Source: Flavobacteriales bacterium (GTDB lineage Bacteria; Bacteroidota; Bacteroidia; NORP154). From it: a stretch of DNA of 9,720 nucleotides. Below are positions 1 to 6,633 of the stretch, piece after piece. The stretch is from positions 1 through 9,720 of the forward strand of contig DTSC01000093.1 of assembly GCA_012965625.1 (NCBI GenBank). The letters are read 5' to 3'. Below the pieces are notes generated by a model. That model was not told the DNA's origin and did not search any database. It saw only the letters and a program-made list of their open reading frames with translations. Position numbers and translations under genes: made by a program. The stretch's first letter is position 1. Each line of letters starts with the position of its first letter.

Positions 1-532
1 ACATGTTATAGGCTTCACGATAGTTTTTAGTGATCCAAAAGCCATATAACTTTGCTGCTGCATAAGGACTCCGAGGATAAAAAGGTGTATTCTCATTTTG
101 GGGTGTCTCTTGTACTTTCCCATAAAGTTCAGAAGTTGAAGCCTGATAAAACTTTGTTGAGTGCTCCATTTTTAATATCCTTATCGCCTCTAAAATTCTC
201 AGTGTTCCAACAGCATCTGCATTTGCAGTATACTCTGGTGTGTCAAATGAAACTTGTACGTGGGATTGTGCCGCCAAATTGTAAATCTCATCAGGCTGAG
301 TCTCCTGAATAATACGAATTAAATTTGTAGAATCAGTGAGGTCACCATAATGAAGGGTAAACATTACTCGATCCTCATGTGGATCTTCATACAAATGGTC
401 TATGCGCTGCGTATTAAACATTGAGCTTCTTCTTTTTACTCCATGTACCTCATATCCTTTATCCAGCAATAGCTTTGCTAAATAGGCGCCATCTTGCCCT
501 GTTACACCCGTAATTAATGCTTTCTTGCTCAT
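1..532 (-). CDS. gmd: GDP-mannose 4,6-dehydratase, N-terminal part (cut by window edge)
   Basis: This enzyme converts GDP-D-mannose to GDP-4-keto-6-deoxy-D-mannose in the cytoplasm, the first step towards GDP-L-fucose and related deoxysugars for surface polysaccharides. I translated the minus strand from the ATG at 530-532; 177 codons are present and the frame is open at the left edge, so roughly half of a usual 340-380 residue protein is seen. The short-chain dehydrogenase Rossmann motif GVTGQDG is at residues 9-15. The catalytic residues are visible: Thr133 and Glu135 in ASTSELYG, Tyr157 and Lys161 in SPYAAAK. RRSSMFNTQRIDHLY (35-48) is also typical of the family. A Bacteroidota-type -7 box lies just upstream, in the 49-base gap after cysQ, so it may have its own promoter while following the upstream operon in the same direction. 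Identification is firm; the C-terminal half is outside the window. Confidence 0.95.
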   Translation of the reverse strand, partial: MSKKALITGVTGQDGAYLAKLLLDKGYEVHGVKRRSSMFNTQRIDHLYEDPHEDRVMFTLHYGDLTDSTNLIRIIQETQPDEIYNLAAQSHVQVSFDTPEYTANADAVGTLRILEAIRILKMEHSTKFYQASTSELYGKVQETPQNENTPFYPRSPYAAAKLYGFWITKNYREAYNM

Positions 533-544
533 GTTGTTTTATTG

Positions 545-552
545 CAAAATTA
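545..552 (-). promoter_or_regulatory. Candidate -7 box (TAATTTTG) for gmd
   Basis: Read on the minus strand this is TAATTTTG, an exact match to the Bacteroidota -7 consensus TAnnTTTG. It sits 12 bases before the gmd ATG, in the gap after cysQ, so the leader would be only about six bases. No convincing TTG -33 element is seen at the usual spacing of about 19-23 bases, so the call rests on the -7 box and its position. Confidence 0.5.
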
Positions 553-581
553 GTAAGTTTCTCAATCCTTATACATGTTTT

Positions 582-1397
582 TTACTCCTTTACAACAAAC
601 CATGGATTGACAAGGTTTTCTCTATTATATTCCAACTCATTTCCAGAAGAATGAACAACAACCCTTTTACCTGCCTCATTAGCAATGGCATGGCCTGAGG
701 CAATATCCCATTCCATAGTTGGCGCAAATCGAGGATAAATGTCTGCCACTCCCTCTGCAACCATACAAAGCTTTAAGGCACTTCCTGCTGAAACCAATTT
801 AATCCTATCGTGAGATTTCTTCAGTTTATTGATAAATTCATGCGTTTCAACTGACATATGAGACCTGCTTCCAACTACAACAAATTCTTCCTTATCCATA
901 ACAGAAGGAAGTTTGGTTGCTTTCGCTACCAGGCTCTCAATTCCAGAAACCTCCTTACCCCCTGAATTAATATTAAGCTTATAAGCACCATAGTTTTCAG
1001 CTGCAAAATAAAGAGTTTCTTTTATAGGGACATAGATTACACCTAGGACAGGACGATTATTATGAACTAGAGCAATGTTTACTGTAAATTCACCGTTTCT
1101 TTTGACAAATTCTTTTGTTCCATCCAAGGGGTCTACCACCCATAGCGTTTCCCATTCCTTTCTTTCATTAAAAGATTTTTTCTCTCCCTCTTCACTTAAA
1201 ATTGGAATTCCTGTTTTTATTAAATGCTGCTCAATCCTGGCATTTGACCTTTTATCAGCAATGGTTAATGGTGATTTATCCTCTTTAACTTCAACTTGAA
1301 AATCATCCATGCCATAGACCTCTAAGATTTCTTCACTAGCCTCTAAAGCAGCAACAATTCCAACCTTCAATAATCTTTTGAGCTCTTCAGTTTCCAT
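582..1397 (-). CDS. cysQ: 3'(2'),5'-bisphosphate nucleotidase CysQ
   Basis: CysQ hydrolyses 3'-phosphoadenosine 5'-phosphate (PAP) to AMP and phosphate, removing the inhibitory product left when PAPS is reduced or used by sulfotransferases. The 271-residue protein has the metal-dependent inositol-monophosphatase fold signatures: KSPLTIAD (41-48), the SEEGE metal-binding acid cluster (68-72), WVVDPLDGTKEF (86-97) with the metal-binding Asp89 and Asp92, and the C-terminal EWDIASGHA (229-237) with Asp231. Length is close to the E. coli enzyme (about 246 residues) with a modest excess. There is no signal peptide or membrane segment, so it is cytoplasmic. The ATG lies 12 bases after the stop of the SLC13 permease gene, so the two are very probably co-transcribed and translationally linked. 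Together with cysCDN on the other side of the cluster this supports a role in PAPS turnover; inositol monophosphatase is the less likely alternative. Confidence 0.95.
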   Translation of the reverse strand: METEELKRLLKVGIVAALEASEEILEVYGMDDFQVEVKEDKSPLTIADKRSNARIEQHLIKTGIPILSEEGEKKSFNERKEWETLWVVDPLDGTKEFVKRNGEFTVNIALVHNNRPVLGVIYVPIKETLYFAAENYGAYKLNINSGGKEVSGIESLVAKATKLPSVMDKEEFVVVGSRSHMSVETHEFINKLKKSHDRIKLVSAGSALKLCMVAEGVADIYPRFAPTMEWDIASGHAIANEAGKRVVVHSSGNELEYNRENLVNPWFVVKE

Positions 1398-1409
1398 ATC
1401 AATCTTTTC

Positions 1410-3170
1410 TTAATTATACATTAACGTTAAAACAACCACGCAAACCACCATATATAATAGAGTCAGGGGAAATCCTATTAGGAAAAAATCTTTAAATGAA
1501 TATCCTCCTGGACCATAGACCATTAAATTAGTTTGATAGCCTATTGGCGTAATAAAACTTGCTGATGCCCCAAAGCAGACAACAAGGATATAGGGTGTAA
1601 CATTATGGTCCAAAGATTGAGCCATGGCAATGGAGACTGGAAACACAATAGCAACCGCTGCTTTATTGGTAATATAAGAGGAAAGCAAATTTGTTATGAG
1701 AAACAATCCGCCAATAATTCCAACATTTCCCAATGGAACTGCAACTTTTAACAACAGATCAGCAATATAATCTGCAGCGCCTGATTCTATCATTGCTTTT
1801 CCAAACGCAAGCCCTAAGGCAAGCAATATAATTAAATTAAAATCCATCTCCTTTCTTATTTCAGACACTGGCATTATTCCCATTATCAAAACCAATCCTA
1901 CCAGAATTAATAGGCTATTAAATAATGAAAATACACCAATCGCATGTAGAATTATCCCAAGTATCAAGCCTAAAACTACAAGTAGCATTTTCCATGTAGA
2001 TACATAACGGGGGCTCTGTTCTTTAGAAATAAAATAAAACGGTTGAATACCCTCAACTCGTTTGTAAAAATCGCTGCCGGCTAAAACCAAAAGAACATCT
2101 CCCGCTTTAATTTCAATTTCACCAATTTTGCCAGAAAGGTTTTCTCGATTTCTATGAACAGCAAGTATTGAAGCATCGTATTGGCCCCTAAAGTCTGAAT
2201 CCTGTATTTTTTGGCCAATTAGCCTGGAATTTTGGGATATGACAACTTCGGCAATTCTCCTTTCTGCATGAGGGATTTCACAAGCTTTCGGCAGAGAAAG
2301 ACCCATCTCAGGTTTCGTGATCTCACTGATGGCACTTGTCACTCCACTAAAAATAAGGGAATCACCTTTTTCTAATTTCTCATTTGGTGGAACTGGTGTA
2401 ATTAATTGATTGTTACGGATTATCTCAACCAAGAAAACCCCTTCCAAATTTCGAAGCTCTGCTTCAACAATGGATTTTCCTATTAATCTTGATTCCGGCT
2501 TAATAGCAGTTTCAACTAAATATTTCCTTGACATTTCCACATAGGTATCCTTAACGTCAGTCCGTTCCGGCAATAACGTTTTGCCAAACAATAATAAAAA
2601 CCCAACTCCAACCACCAACATTGGTACGCCTACATACACAAAATCAAAAATTTTCAAGGATTCTAGTCCAGATTCAATTGCCATCCCATTAACAATTAAA
2701 TTTGTAGAGGTGCCGATAAGGGTACAACAACCACCCAATATTGCTGCGTAGGATAGTGGAATCAGCATTCTTGAAGGGGCAATTTTTTTCTTTTTGCACC
2801 AATCATAAACATAAGGCATCATCATTGCTACCAGGGGAGTATTGTTAAAAAACGCCGAACTAACAGAAACGCATGCCATCATTTTTGCCATGAAGCTATT
2901 TGGTGATTGAGATTTATAAAACAACCTGTTAAATAGATGCTCGACCATTGCAGATCTCCTCACCACACCACTTAAAACAAGTAACATCACAATTACAGCC
3001 AATTGGTCATTTGCAAATCCGCTTAATGCTTGTTTAGGTTCAATAATACCCCCAACGGTCAATACAGTTACCGCAATGAGAAAACTCACAGATGGAACTA
3101 GAATTTCCGTATAAAGCGTTACTATTAAAAATAAAATGACAATGAAAACTAGGACTATTCCAAACGACAT
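1410..3170 (-). CDS. SLC13-family anion permease with two RCK_C (TrkA-C) domains, probable sulfate transporter
   Basis: This inner-membrane carrier of the SLC13/divalent anion:sodium symporter family has 586 residues. Membrane segments fill residues about 1-195 and 393-586. Between them lies a soluble insert (about 205-385) made of two repeats that look like TrkA-C/RCK_C domains, beginning near SRLIGKSIVE (227-236) and SRLIGQKIQD (315-324). The paired helix-hairpin motifs expected for ion and substrate binding are visible: NNTPLVA (109-115) and GTSTN (153-157) in the first half, ITNKAAVA (500-507) and TPIGYQTN (541-548) in the second. The family includes sulfate, dicarboxylate and citrate carriers. 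The TrkA-C insert and the adjacent cysQ and cysCDN genes favour sulfate, but substrate is inferred. It follows the short aldehyde dehydrogenase gene by 20 bases and precedes cysQ by 12, consistent with one operon. Confidence 0.93.
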   Translation of the reverse strand: MSFGIVLVFIVILFLIVTLYTEILVPSVSFLIAVTVLTVGGIIEPKQALSGFANDQLAVIVMLLVLSGVVRRSAMVEHLFNRLFYKSQSPNSFMAKMMACVSVSSAFFNNTPLVAMMMPYVYDWCKKKKIAPSRMLIPLSYAAILGGCCTLIGTSTNLIVNGMAIESGLESLKIFDFVYVGVPMLVVGVGFLLLFGKTLLPERTDVKDTYVEMSRKYLVETAIKPESRLIGKSIVEAELRNLEGVFLVEIIRNNQLITPVPPNEKLEKGDSLIFSGVTSAISEITKPEMGLSLPKACEIPHAERRIAEVVISQNSRLIGQKIQDSDFRGQYDASILAVHRNRENLSGKIGEIEIKAGDVLLVLAGSDFYKRVEGIQPFYFISKEQSPRYVSTWKMLLVVLGLILGIILHAIGVFSLFNSLLILVGLVLIMGIMPVSEIRKEMDFNLIILLALGLAFGKAMIESGAADYIADLLLKVAVPLGNVGIIGGLFLITNLLSSYITNKAAVAIVFPVSIAMAQSLDHNVTPYILVVCFGASASFITPIGYQTNLMVYGPGGYSFKDFFLIGFPLTLLYMVVCVVVLTLMYN

Positions 3171-3190
3171 ATTAGATAGTGGAAATTATA

Positions 3191-4072
3191 TTAGGTTCCT
3201 ATAGGATGCCAGGTGGTTTTTAGCTCTTGAAGGGCCATGATAAAATAGGGGGACCCTGCTTTGTCGCCATCCCAGTTGATCTTAGTATAAATGATAGGGC
3301 GCTTAAGATTTGATGTTGATTTCTCCTTTATCTCTTTAATTACAGAGCTGTCGCCATCACAATATACTATGGCATTAACATCCATATGATTGCTGAAATG
3401 TTCAAGAAGTTCTTTCGCACTTCCTGTCAAAATATTCACAACGCCACCTGGAATATCTGAAGTCTGAAGCACCTCAGCAAAGGTTATAGCACATAGGGGC
3501 TTGGTTTCAGAAGCCAACACAATGCAAGTGTTCCCTCCAGCTATTGCCGATGCAATTAATGAAATAAGGCCAAGCATTCCACTTTCTTCTGGTGCTACAA
3601 TAGCTATTACGCCCATAGCTTCTGGAATTGTAAAATTGAAATGAGATGATGCGACGGGGTTTACGGAACTAAAAACCTGCTGAAATTTATCGCACCAACC
3701 AGCATAATATACCAATCTATCGATTGATGCAACAACTTCGTTTTCTGCTTTCTGTTTTGATGAACCTTGCAAAACAAGCTCCTCGACAAATTGAGCCTTT
3801 CTCCCCTCCAGCATTTCTGCTAAACGGTATAAAACCTGAGATCTGTTAAATGCTGCTCTTGTTGACCAATCGCCAAATGCTGCACGTCCAGCTAAAACAG
3901 ATTCACGAAAATCTTTCCTTGAAGACAGGCATATATTTCCTAACAGGGTTCCATCAGGAGCTTTTGCCTGATAATACCTGCCGGACTCAGTTCTTGGAAA
4001 CTTGCCTCCAATATAAATCTTATACGTTTTTAACACATTTAATCTGGCGTTCCTTGTGTTTGATTTTACCAT
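3191..4072 (-). CDS. Half-length non-catalytic aldehyde dehydrogenase-like protein (ALDH16 C-terminal-domain type)
   Basis: The protein has 293 residues against about 480-500 for a normal aldehyde dehydrogenase. Residues about 16-240 align by eye with the NAD-binding part of the upstream ALDH: YIGGKFPRTESGR (20-32), AAFGDWSTRAAFNRSQVLYR (64-83), YYAGW (122-126), AIAGGNT (176-182), IPGGVVNILTG (207-217). The domain carrying the catalytic cysteine is absent. The oxyanion-hole Asn is Glu163 (APEES in place of IPWNF), and the NAD-contacting Lys is Leu186. It therefore should not be an active dehydrogenase. It starts 7 bases after the catalytic ALDH gene, in a different frame, and its size matches the truncated second domain of bacterial ALDH16 proteins as I recall them. 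It is intact, not obviously decaying, so I call it a pseudoenzyme partner and not a pseudogene. Formation of a complex with the neighbour is inference. Confidence 0.86.
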   Translation of the reverse strand: MVKSNTRNARLNVLKTYKIYIGGKFPRTESGRYYQAKAPDGTLLGNICLSSRKDFRESVLAGRAAFGDWSTRAAFNRSQVLYRLAEMLEGRKAQFVEELVLQGSSKQKAENEVVASIDRLVYYAGWCDKFQQVFSSVNPVASSHFNFTIPEAMGVIAIVAPEESGMLGLISLIASAIAGGNTCIVLASETKPLCAITFAEVLQTSDIPGGVVNILTGSAKELLEHFSNHMDVNAIVYCDGDSSVIKEIKEKSTSNLKRPIIYTKINWDGDKAGSPYFIMALQELKTTWHPIGT

Positions 4073-4079
4073 GATTTTG

Positions 4080-5594
4080 TTATTTCAAGTTTAAATAAGG
4101 ACCCAATCCCTGGAGCCCACCTTCTCTTCCGAATCCACTTTCTTTATATCCTCCAAATGGAGAAGAAGGATCAAATTTATTATACGTATTGGCCCAAATC
4201 ACACCTGCCCTTAGCTTACTAGTAATATTAAATATTTTTGCCCCTTTATCTGTCCATACCCCAGCTGATAAACCATAAGGAGTATTATTGGCCTTTTCAA
4301 TCACCTCTTCAACGGTCCTAAATGTTTGAACTGCCAATACGGGTCCGAAAATTTCTTCCTTTGAAATTCTATGTGATTGAGAAACGTTTAAAAACAATGT
4401 TGGTCGACACCAATACCCTTTTGATGGAAGTTCACAAGAGCTTTGATAAAAACCTGCTCCTTCACTTTTCCCAATCTTTATATATTTATTTATCGTATTT
4501 AGCTGCTCTTTGGAGTTTATCGCCCCAATATCTGTATTTTTATCCATTGGATCACCTACAATCAAGGTTTCCATTCTGTCTTTGAGCTTTCTTATAACCA
4601 AGTCTGCAACATCCTCCTGTACAAAAAGCCGGGAGCCGGCACAACAAACATGACCTTGATTAAAATAGATTCCATTGATGATTCCTTCAACAGCCTGGTC
4701 TATTGGTGCATCATCCATAATGATATTAGCTGCTTTTCCACCAAGCTCAAGAGTCACTTTTTTATCAGTTCCAGCGATAGCTTTTTGAATAATTTTACCT
4801 ACTCCAGTACTGCCAGTAAAAGCAATTTTATTAATGTCCGGATGATTTACAATCGCTGCCCCTGTTTCTCCTGCCCCTGAGATGATATTCACAACACCCT
4901 CTGGCAAGCCGGATTCTTGAATGACTTCAGCGAGCTTTAAGAGCGTAAGTGGAGTAGATTCAGCAGATTTAATAATTACAGTATTTCCGGCAGCCAGTGC
5001 AGGGGCAATTTTCCAAGCTGCCATCAATAAGGGGAAGTTCCAGGGAATTATTTGTCCCGCTACTCCGAGTGATTGGGGGTCTTTCCCAGGAAAAGCATAT
5101 TGCAATTTATCTGCCCAGCCAGCATAATAAAAGAAATGCGCTGCCGCTAAAGGTATGTCAATATCTCTGGATTCCCTAATCGCTTTCCCTCCATCTAAAG
5201 TTTCAATTACGGCGAATTCTCTGGCTTTCTCCTGCATGGCCCTGGCAATTCGATAGATGTACTTTCCTCTTTCCTTTAAACCAATCTTCGACCAAACCTT
5301 ATTATATGCCGTCCGTGCAGCTTTAACAGCTTTATCAACATCAGAAACAGAGGCCTCTGCTATCATGGATAGCTTTTTTTCATTTGCAGGGTTATGAGTT
5401 GGGAAATATTTCCCTTTAACCGGTTTTTGAAATTTGCCATTGATAAAAAGCTCGTACTTTTCTTTTATTTCAATATGTCCTGTGCTTTCCGGTGCAGGAG
5501 AATAATCCCATCCAGAATTAAACTTCAGTGCACCATCAATGGTTGTACCATTTCCGGAAACTTTTATTTTCTCTTTCGTGCTGTTTTTTGCCAT
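4080..5594 (-). CDS. NAD(P)-dependent aldehyde dehydrogenase, catalytic half of a split ALDH16-like pair
   Basis: A 504-residue cytoplasmic aldehyde dehydrogenase with all catalytic elements. These are the oxyanion-hole Asn186 in IIPWNFPLL, cofactor-binding Lys209 in IIKSAESTPL, GSTGVG (261-266), general-base Glu283 in LELGGK, nucleophile Cys317 in GHVCCAGSR, and Glu414 in EIFGPV. The C-terminal SPFGGYKESGFGREGG (478-493) is the usual oligomerisation and active-site edge sequence. An extra N-terminal stretch of about 45 residues (SGWDYSPAPES at 27-37) precedes the domain. FYYAGWADK (155-163) recalls ALDH16 members. It lies 6 bases after deoC and 7 before the half-length ALDH gene. The likely job is oxidation of an aldehyde made by DeoC, acetaldehyde being the obvious candidate, to its acid. 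Substrate is inferred from neighbourhood, and ALDH16 assignment from the adjacent truncated second domain. Confidence 0.95.
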   Translation of the reverse strand: MAKNSTKEKIKVSGNGTTIDGALKFNSGWDYSPAPESTGHIEIKEKYELFINGKFQKPVKGKYFPTHNPANEKKLSMIAEASVSDVDKAVKAARTAYNKVWSKIGLKERGKYIYRIARAMQEKAREFAVIETLDGGKAIRESRDIDIPLAAAHFFYYAGWADKLQYAFPGKDPQSLGVAGQIIPWNFPLLMAAWKIAPALAAGNTVIIKSAESTPLTLLKLAEVIQESGLPEGVVNIISGAGETGAAIVNHPDINKIAFTGSTGVGKIIQKAIAGTDKKVTLELGGKAANIIMDDAPIDQAVEGIINGIYFNQGHVCCAGSRLFVQEDVADLVIRKLKDRMETLIVGDPMDKNTDIGAINSKEQLNTINKYIKIGKSEGAGFYQSSCELPSKGYWCRPTLFLNVSQSHRISKEEIFGPVLAVQTFRTVEEVIEKANNTPYGLSAGVWTDKGAKIFNITSKLRAGVIWANTYNKFDPSSPFGGYKESGFGREGGLQGLGPYLNLK

Positions 5595-5600
5595 ATGATT

Positions 5601-6518
5601 TTAATCAATAGAGAAGTAATCAATTGACTGATAATTTCCCATTTCTTGTTTAGCTAGTTGCATTAAAACATCATTTGCCAAGCTGCTGGCACCAAATCTA
5701 AACCAATCTGGATCAAGCCAGGCATTTCCAAGGGTTTCCTTAACCATAACCAAGTAATGCAGTGCCAATTTAGCTTTTGATATACCCCCTGCTGGCTTCA
5801 TGCCAATCATTTTGCCTGTTTTGTAATAATAATCGCGGATTGCCTCCAACATTACCAATGTTACAGGCATAGTAGCAGCTGGTGCTACTTTTCCTGTTGA
5901 GGTCTTGATAAAATCTGCACCAGCACAGATAGCGATATCGCTCGCCCTTCTAATATTATCAAGTGTGCTTAGCTCGCCCGTTTCAAGAATAACTTTTAGA
6001 TGGACATCCCCACAAGCCTCTTTTACGGCTGCAATCTCATCAAAGACAAAATTATAATCACCCGCCAAAAATTTACCCCGAGAAATTACCATATCAATTT
6101 CATCAGCCCCTTCTCTCACAGCAAACTTTGTATCCGCAATCTTTACGCTTTTTGGGGCTTGTCCGCTTGGAAATGCCGTAGCCACTGCAGCCACATTGAT
6201 TCCTGACCCATCCAGTTCTTTTCTTGCCATTTTCACAAAAGTAGGATAAACGCAAACTGCTGCAACAGAAGGCAATCCGGGCATGGCATCATGTAAATGC
6301 TTTGCCTTATAGCATAGCTGCTTGACTTTTCCAGGAGTGTCCTTACCTTCAAGTGTTGTAAGGTCAATCATGCTAAGAACTAATTTCAGCCCTTGAATTT
6401 TAGATTCCTTTTTTATACTGCGTTTCTTAAATCTGGCAACACGTTCCTCAATTCCCACTTGATCAATCCTGGGAGAAAGCCGAAAATCATGGGCCGCTAT
6501 TAATTGCTTATTGTTCAT
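5601..6518 (-). CDS. deoC: Deoxyribose-phosphate aldolase
   Basis: DeoC reversibly cleaves 2-deoxy-D-ribose 5-phosphate to acetaldehyde and D-glyceraldehyde 3-phosphate, the last step in using deoxynucleosides as carbon source. The class I aldolase residues are clear: Lys205 in ADFIKTSTGK forms the Schiff base, Lys241 in GMKPAGGIS is the second active-site lysine, and Asp142 in EIDMVI matches the proton-relay Asp of the E. coli enzyme. VCVYPTFV (88-95) is another family hallmark. At 305 residues it is longer than E. coli DeoC (259) because of an N-terminal extension of roughly 40-50 residues (to about KKESKIQ). It is the first gene of a five-gene minus-strand unit, with the aldehyde dehydrogenase ATG 6 bases after its stop. 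The ATG at 6516-6518 follows a -7 box by 19 bases, which supports this start. No deoxynucleoside kinase, phosphorylase or deoB-type mutase is in the window. Confidence 0.97.
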   Translation of the reverse strand: MNNKQLIAAHDFRLSPRIDQVGIEERVARFKKRSIKKESKIQGLKLVLSMIDLTTLEGKDTPGKVKQLCYKAKHLHDAMPGLPSVAAVCVYPTFVKMARKELDGSGINVAAVATAFPSGQAPKSVKIADTKFAVREGADEIDMVISRGKFLAGDYNFVFDEIAAVKEACGDVHLKVILETGELSTLDNIRRASDIAICAGADFIKTSTGKVAPAATMPVTLVMLEAIRDYYYKTGKMIGMKPAGGISKAKLALHYLVMVKETLGNAWLDPDWFRFGASSLANDVLMQLAKQEMGNYQSIDYFSID

Positions 6519-6537
6519 GCCTTTAAAATGAAGAGAT

Positions 6538-6545
6538 CAAAGATA
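6538..6545 (-). promoter_or_regulatory. Candidate -7 box (TATCTTTG) for the deoC operon
   Basis: The minus strand reads TATCTTTG, an exact TAnnTTTG match, 19 bases before the deoC ATG. Transcription would start about 6 bases further on, giving a leader of roughly a dozen bases. No clear TTG -33 element is present at the standard distance. The identical octamer occurs in the opposite direction in front of cysC, with 74 bases between the two boxes, so both operons start from a shared spacer. Confidence 0.6.
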
Positions 6546-6577
6546 CGAAAAATGGGCCGTTTTGTTACGTTTAAACT

Positions 6578-6605
6578 TATCTGGACGGAATAATTATACC
6601 AGATA
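6578..6605. promoter_or_regulatory. Inverted repeat TATCTGG-N14-CCAGATA between divergent operons, candidate operator
   Basis: Two perfect 7-base arms, 6578-6584 and 6599-6605, are separated by 14 bases that themselves contain the palindrome ATAATTAT (6590-6597). The element lies between the divergent -7 boxes and ends 14 bases before the cysC box, overlapping where its -33 region should be. Centre-to-centre spacing of the arms is 21 bases, about two helical turns, as suits a dimeric regulator. No regulator gene is in the window. A function as operator is inference; a chance repeat is possible. Confidence 0.35.
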
Positions 6606-6619
6606 CTTCCATTATTCGT

Positions 6620-6627
6620 TATCTTTG
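6620..6627 (+). promoter_or_regulatory. Candidate -7 box (TATCTTTG) for cysC
   Basis: TATCTTTG matches the Bacteroidota TAnnTTTG consensus exactly and ends 6 bases before the ATG at 6634. The transcript would begin at or within a few bases of that ATG, so cysC may be leaderless or nearly so. This also argues against the in-frame ATG at 6562, which would lie upstream of the promoter. A -33 TTG is not evident. Confidence 0.6.
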
Positions 6628-6633
6628 CAAACC

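Noticed and set aside
3191..4072. Short ALDH gene as a decayed pseudogene
   Set aside because: It is an intact frame with conserved ALDH16 second-domain-like motifs, good spacing to both neighbours and no internal stops; loss of catalytic residues fits a pseudoenzyme family.
5693..5700. TAGATTTG (minus strand) inside deoC as an internal promoter for the ALDH gene
   Set aside because: One exact -7 match inside a coding region is expected by chance in about 10 kb, and it lies about 100 bases before the ALDH ATG in a tightly packed operon.
6562..6633. In-frame N-terminal extension of cysC from an ATG at 6562 (24 extra residues)
   Set aside because: It lies upstream of the TATCTTTG -7 box, and the extra residues do not resemble APS kinase; ATG 6634 gives the normal family length.
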